This document shows, piece by piece, positions 33,818 through 35,768 of a DNA stretch of 35,768 bases. Made by a program: the position numbers and the translations under genes. The notes beneath the pieces were generated by a model, which was not told where the DNA came from, searched no databases, and was given only the letters and a program-made list of their open reading frames with translations. How positions within the stretch are numbered: position 1 is the stretch's first letter; each line of letters starts with the position of its first letter. This DNA comes from Rubripirellula sp. (GTDB lineage: Bacteria; Planctomycetota; Planctomycetia; Pirellulales; Pirellulaceae). The stretch is from contig JARGNK010000003.1 in NCBI GenBank assembly GCA_029213145.1, positions 22,214-57,981 on the forward strand. Reading direction: 5' to 3'.

Positions 33818-35050
33818 ATGTACCGATTGAATGTGATGGTTTTGGGTTTAATTGGTTTGTTGCCGCTTGGTGTCTTGGCGCAGGAGACAACGGCGTCGAA
33901 GCCCCCGATTCGTGTTTCTGATCGCGCACGAGCGATTCATCAAAACGCTCCGGTTGTCGATGGTCACAATGATTTGCCATGGGCTATCCGCGAGACCGAG
34001 CGGACTCTCGCCCAATTTGATTTGTCGACAAGTCAGCCCCAGTTCCATACCGATATACCTCGCTTGCGTCAGGGTGGGGTCGGTGCGCAATTCTGGTCGG
34101 TTTTCGTGCCGACATCGACTTCAGCTAAAGGCAATTCGCTGACAACAACGTTAGAGCAAATTGACTTGGTCAAGCGGATGGTTGCCGCTTATCCAACAAC
34201 GTTTGGGTTGGCAGGTTCGACAGCTGATATTGAGCGGATATGCGGCGAGGGAAAAATCGCTTCCTTGATCGGAGTCGAAGGAGGGCATTCCATCGAAAAT
34301 TCCCTCAATGTGTTGCGGCAATTGTACAAACAGGGCGCGCGGTACATGACACTGACACATTCAATGTCTTTGCCATGGGCTGACTCTTGCAGCGACGAGG
34401 AGATCTCAGGCGGGCTTTCGGCTTTCGGTGAAGAAGTAGTTCGAGAGATGAACCGGATGGGCATGATCGTCGATTTGTCACACGTTTCGCCCGCTTGCAT
34501 GCGGCAAGCCCTAACTGTGACGAAGGCACCTGTGATGTTTTCTCATTCGTCGGCGAGGAAAGTCGCGGATCATCCGCGAAACGTGCCCGATGATGTATTG
34601 AAGTTGACCGCTGAGAATGGTGGAGTCGTGATGATCAATTTCTTCCCAGATTTTGTGAATGCGGTCGACGCGAGACGTTCTCTGTTACGCTCTACGATGC
34701 GGAAGCGATTCAACCAAGAATTCAGTGAGGACCTGGAGCGAGCAGATGGCGAGCTTCGCAAGTGGGAACAAGCTAATCCGCGAAGCGACGCTTGTGATAT
34801 TCATGACGTCTTGGATCATATCGACCATGTCGTCAAGGTGGCTGGCATTGATCATGTTGGTCTAGGCTCCGATTACGATGGTGTACCGGCACTTCCCAAA
34901 CAGTTGGGTGATGTGAGTACCTATCCAGTGATCACTCAGGGAATGCTCGATCGCGGGTACACTGAGGAGCAGATCCGCAAAGTTCTTGGTGGCAACATTC
35001 TTAGGGTGTTTCGCCAGGTGGAGAAAGTGTCCCAAACTCTTTCGCAATAA
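33818..35050 (+). CDS. Secreted membrane-dipeptidase-type peptidase (M19)
   Basis: The 410-residue product has a signal peptide (MYRLNVMVLGLIGLLPLGVLA, cleavage near AQ) and the peptidase M19 zinc sites: VVDGHNDLPW with H50 and D52, IGVEGGHSIEN with the bridging Glu, MIVDLSHVSP and VMFSHSSARKVADHPRNVPD with later His ligands, and GLGSDYDGV near the end. The family cleaves dipeptides, including beta-lactam-like or D-amino-acid-containing ones, outside the cytoplasm. The ATG at 33818 has GGGGAG 8 bases upstream and begins the signal peptide; the earlier in-frame start at 33788 is less likely. It stands apart from the OYE gene by 150 bases, with a weak 6-bp hairpin at 33669-33686, and precedes the MoxR gene. 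Confidence 0.93.
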   Translation: MYRLNVMVLGLIGLLPLGVLAQETTASKPPIRVSDRARAIHQNAPVVDGHNDLPWAIRETERTLAQFDLSTSQPQFHTDIPRLRQGGVGAQFWSVFVPTSTSAKGNSLTTTLEQIDLVKRMVAAYPTTFGLAGSTADIERICGEGKIASLIGVEGGHSIENSLNVLRQLYKQGARYMTLTHSMSLPWADSCSDEEISGGLSAFGEEVVREMNRMGMIVDLSHVSPACMRQALTVTKAPVMFSHSSARKVADHPRNVPDDVLKLTAENGGVVMINFFPDFVNAVDARRSLLRSTMRKRFNQEFSEDLERADGELRKWEQANPRSDACDIHDVLDHIDHVVKVAGIDHVGLGSDYDGVPALPKQLGDVSTYPVITQGMLDRGYTEEQIRKVLGGNILRVFRQVEKVSQTLSQ

Positions 35051-35193
35051 TTGTTCGGGTCTTTGCCTCGAAATAGGGCGTTTCGCGGTGCATTCTGGTC
35101 ACCCGAATTGGTGCTGATGAGCTATCATGATCACCGGTCGGCAAACCAGCCCATTCGCTTTCAACTTTTCTTGACCGGAGTCACAGCGCACCG

Positions 35194-35768
35194 ATGAGTA
35201 CGACCGTCGATTCAATGCAGGCTGAAGCCGAAGAGTTCCGTGATCGTTATAACGCCGTTCGTGAGATGATCGGGCGGGTGATCGTTGGGCACGATGAGAT
35301 TGTTCATGGCGTTTTGACTGCCGTTCTGTGCGGTGGCCATTGCCTGCTTGAGGGTGTGCCAGGATTGGGCAAGACGATGTTGGTACGCACCCTCTCTAGG
35401 GTGCTAGAGCTTGACTTCAATCGCATCCAGTTCACGCCGGACCTGATGCCGGCCGATATTCTGGGAACGAACATGATCGTGGAGGATGAAGACGGACGTC
35501 GCCGATTCGAGTTTCAACGCGGTCCGGTTTTCACCCAGATCTTGCTGGCGGATGAAATCAATCGTGCGACCCCTAAAACTCAGTCGGCGATGTTGGAAAC
35601 GATGCAGGAGGGAACCGTCACTGCCGGTGGAACCCGCTTCGAATTGTCGAAGCCTTTTTTCGTTTTAGCTACCCAAAACCCGATCGAACAAGAGGGTACC
35701 TATCCCCTGCCGGAAGCTCAGTTGGATCGATTCCTTTTTAAGCTGGTCGTTGGTTACCTCAGTCGGGA
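35194..35768 (+). CDS. MoxR-family AAA ATPase (3' end outside window)
   Basis: The first 191 codons are visible and the frame runs off the right edge. [20 protein letters not shown] is followed by [20 protein letters not shown], then Walker A ([11 protein letters not shown], about 52-61), the Walker B segment [17 protein letters not shown], the sensor-1 region [20 protein letters not shown] and QLDRFLFKL. These are the hallmarks of MoxR ATPases, chaperones that usually work with a VWA-domain and DUF58 protein encoded directly downstream. I expect those partners just past the window. The ATG at 35194 is chosen by similarity of the leader; GGAG lies about 14 bases upstream, a little far. Confidence 0.93.
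   Translation, partial: MSTTVDSMQAEAEEFRDRYNAVREMIGRVIVGHDEIVHGVLTAVLCGGHCLLEGVPGLGKTMLVRTLSRVLELDFNRIQFTPDLMPADILGTNMIVEDEDGRRRFEFQRGPVFTQILLADEINRATPKTQSAMLETMQEGTVTAGGTRFELSKPFFVLATQNPIEQEGTYPLPEAQLDRFLFKLVVGYLSR

Noticed and set aside
35064..35088. Hairpin CGAAA/TTTCG after the dipeptidase gene
   Set aside because: Only five base pairs with a 7-base loop and no U-run; expected by chance.
1..35768. tRNA, rRNA, insertion sequence or phage genes
   Set aside because: I looked in the intergenic stretches for cloverleaf-like patterns, transposase or integrase motifs and terminal inverted repeats and saw none.

Overview
The window looks like a chromosomal segment of a planctomycete, most likely from the Pirellulaceae (Rhodopirellula-like). 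The reasons are the secreted or Tat-exported DUF1549/DUF1553 and DUF1501 proteins, two secreted PQQ-type beta-propellers, many exported proteins of unknown role, loosely packed genes on both strands with frequent tail-to-tail pairs, and moderate GC. This assignment rests on family knowledge, not on a search. No rRNA, tRNA, CRISPR array, insertion sequence or phage gene was found.

Layout. 1-8312: the end of an ABC transporter ATPase; miaA; a Nramp-like transporter translationally coupled to a secreted alpha/beta hydrolase; a small S4 RNA-binding protein; a secreted hypothetical protein followed by a clear terminator; a TPR lipoprotein; and rnc. 8310-12696: a PhoA-type alkaline phosphatase whose 3' end carries a threefold 23-bp tandem repeat, a secreted PQQ propeller, and a Gfo/Idh/MocA oxidoreductase. 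12731-19083: a 1227-residue AsmA/TamB-like membrane-anchored protein, an NAD-dependent epimerase, then rpe coupled by an ATGA overlap to a histidine-phosphatase-fold protein that has lost its catalytic residues.

19494-25018 is the most interesting block. A secreted DUF1549/DUF1553 protein and a Tat-type DUF1501 protein are followed directly by an ECF sigma factor. The sigma factor overlaps a membrane protein whose cytoplasmic N-terminus looks like an anti-sigma region and whose extracytoplasmic part is a reduced copy of the DUF1549/DUF1553 domain. The sigma gene as given is frameshifted: region 2 is in one frame and region 4 in the +1 frame. I read the block as a candidate self-regulating surface or periplasmic system in which the sensor resembles the enzyme next door.

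25292-30279: an unrecognised protein, a second DUF1501 protein without a DUF1549 partner, a SAM methyltransferase and a second PQQ propeller. 30285-33666: an AraC-type regulator divergent from a DapA-like aldolase and an Old-Yellow-Enzyme-like flavoprotein overlapping by 4 bp. Two near-identical 16-bp direct repeats sit just upstream of the aldolase gene, where an AraC operator would be expected. 33818-35768: a secreted M19 dipeptidase and the start of a MoxR AAA ATPase cut by the window edge.
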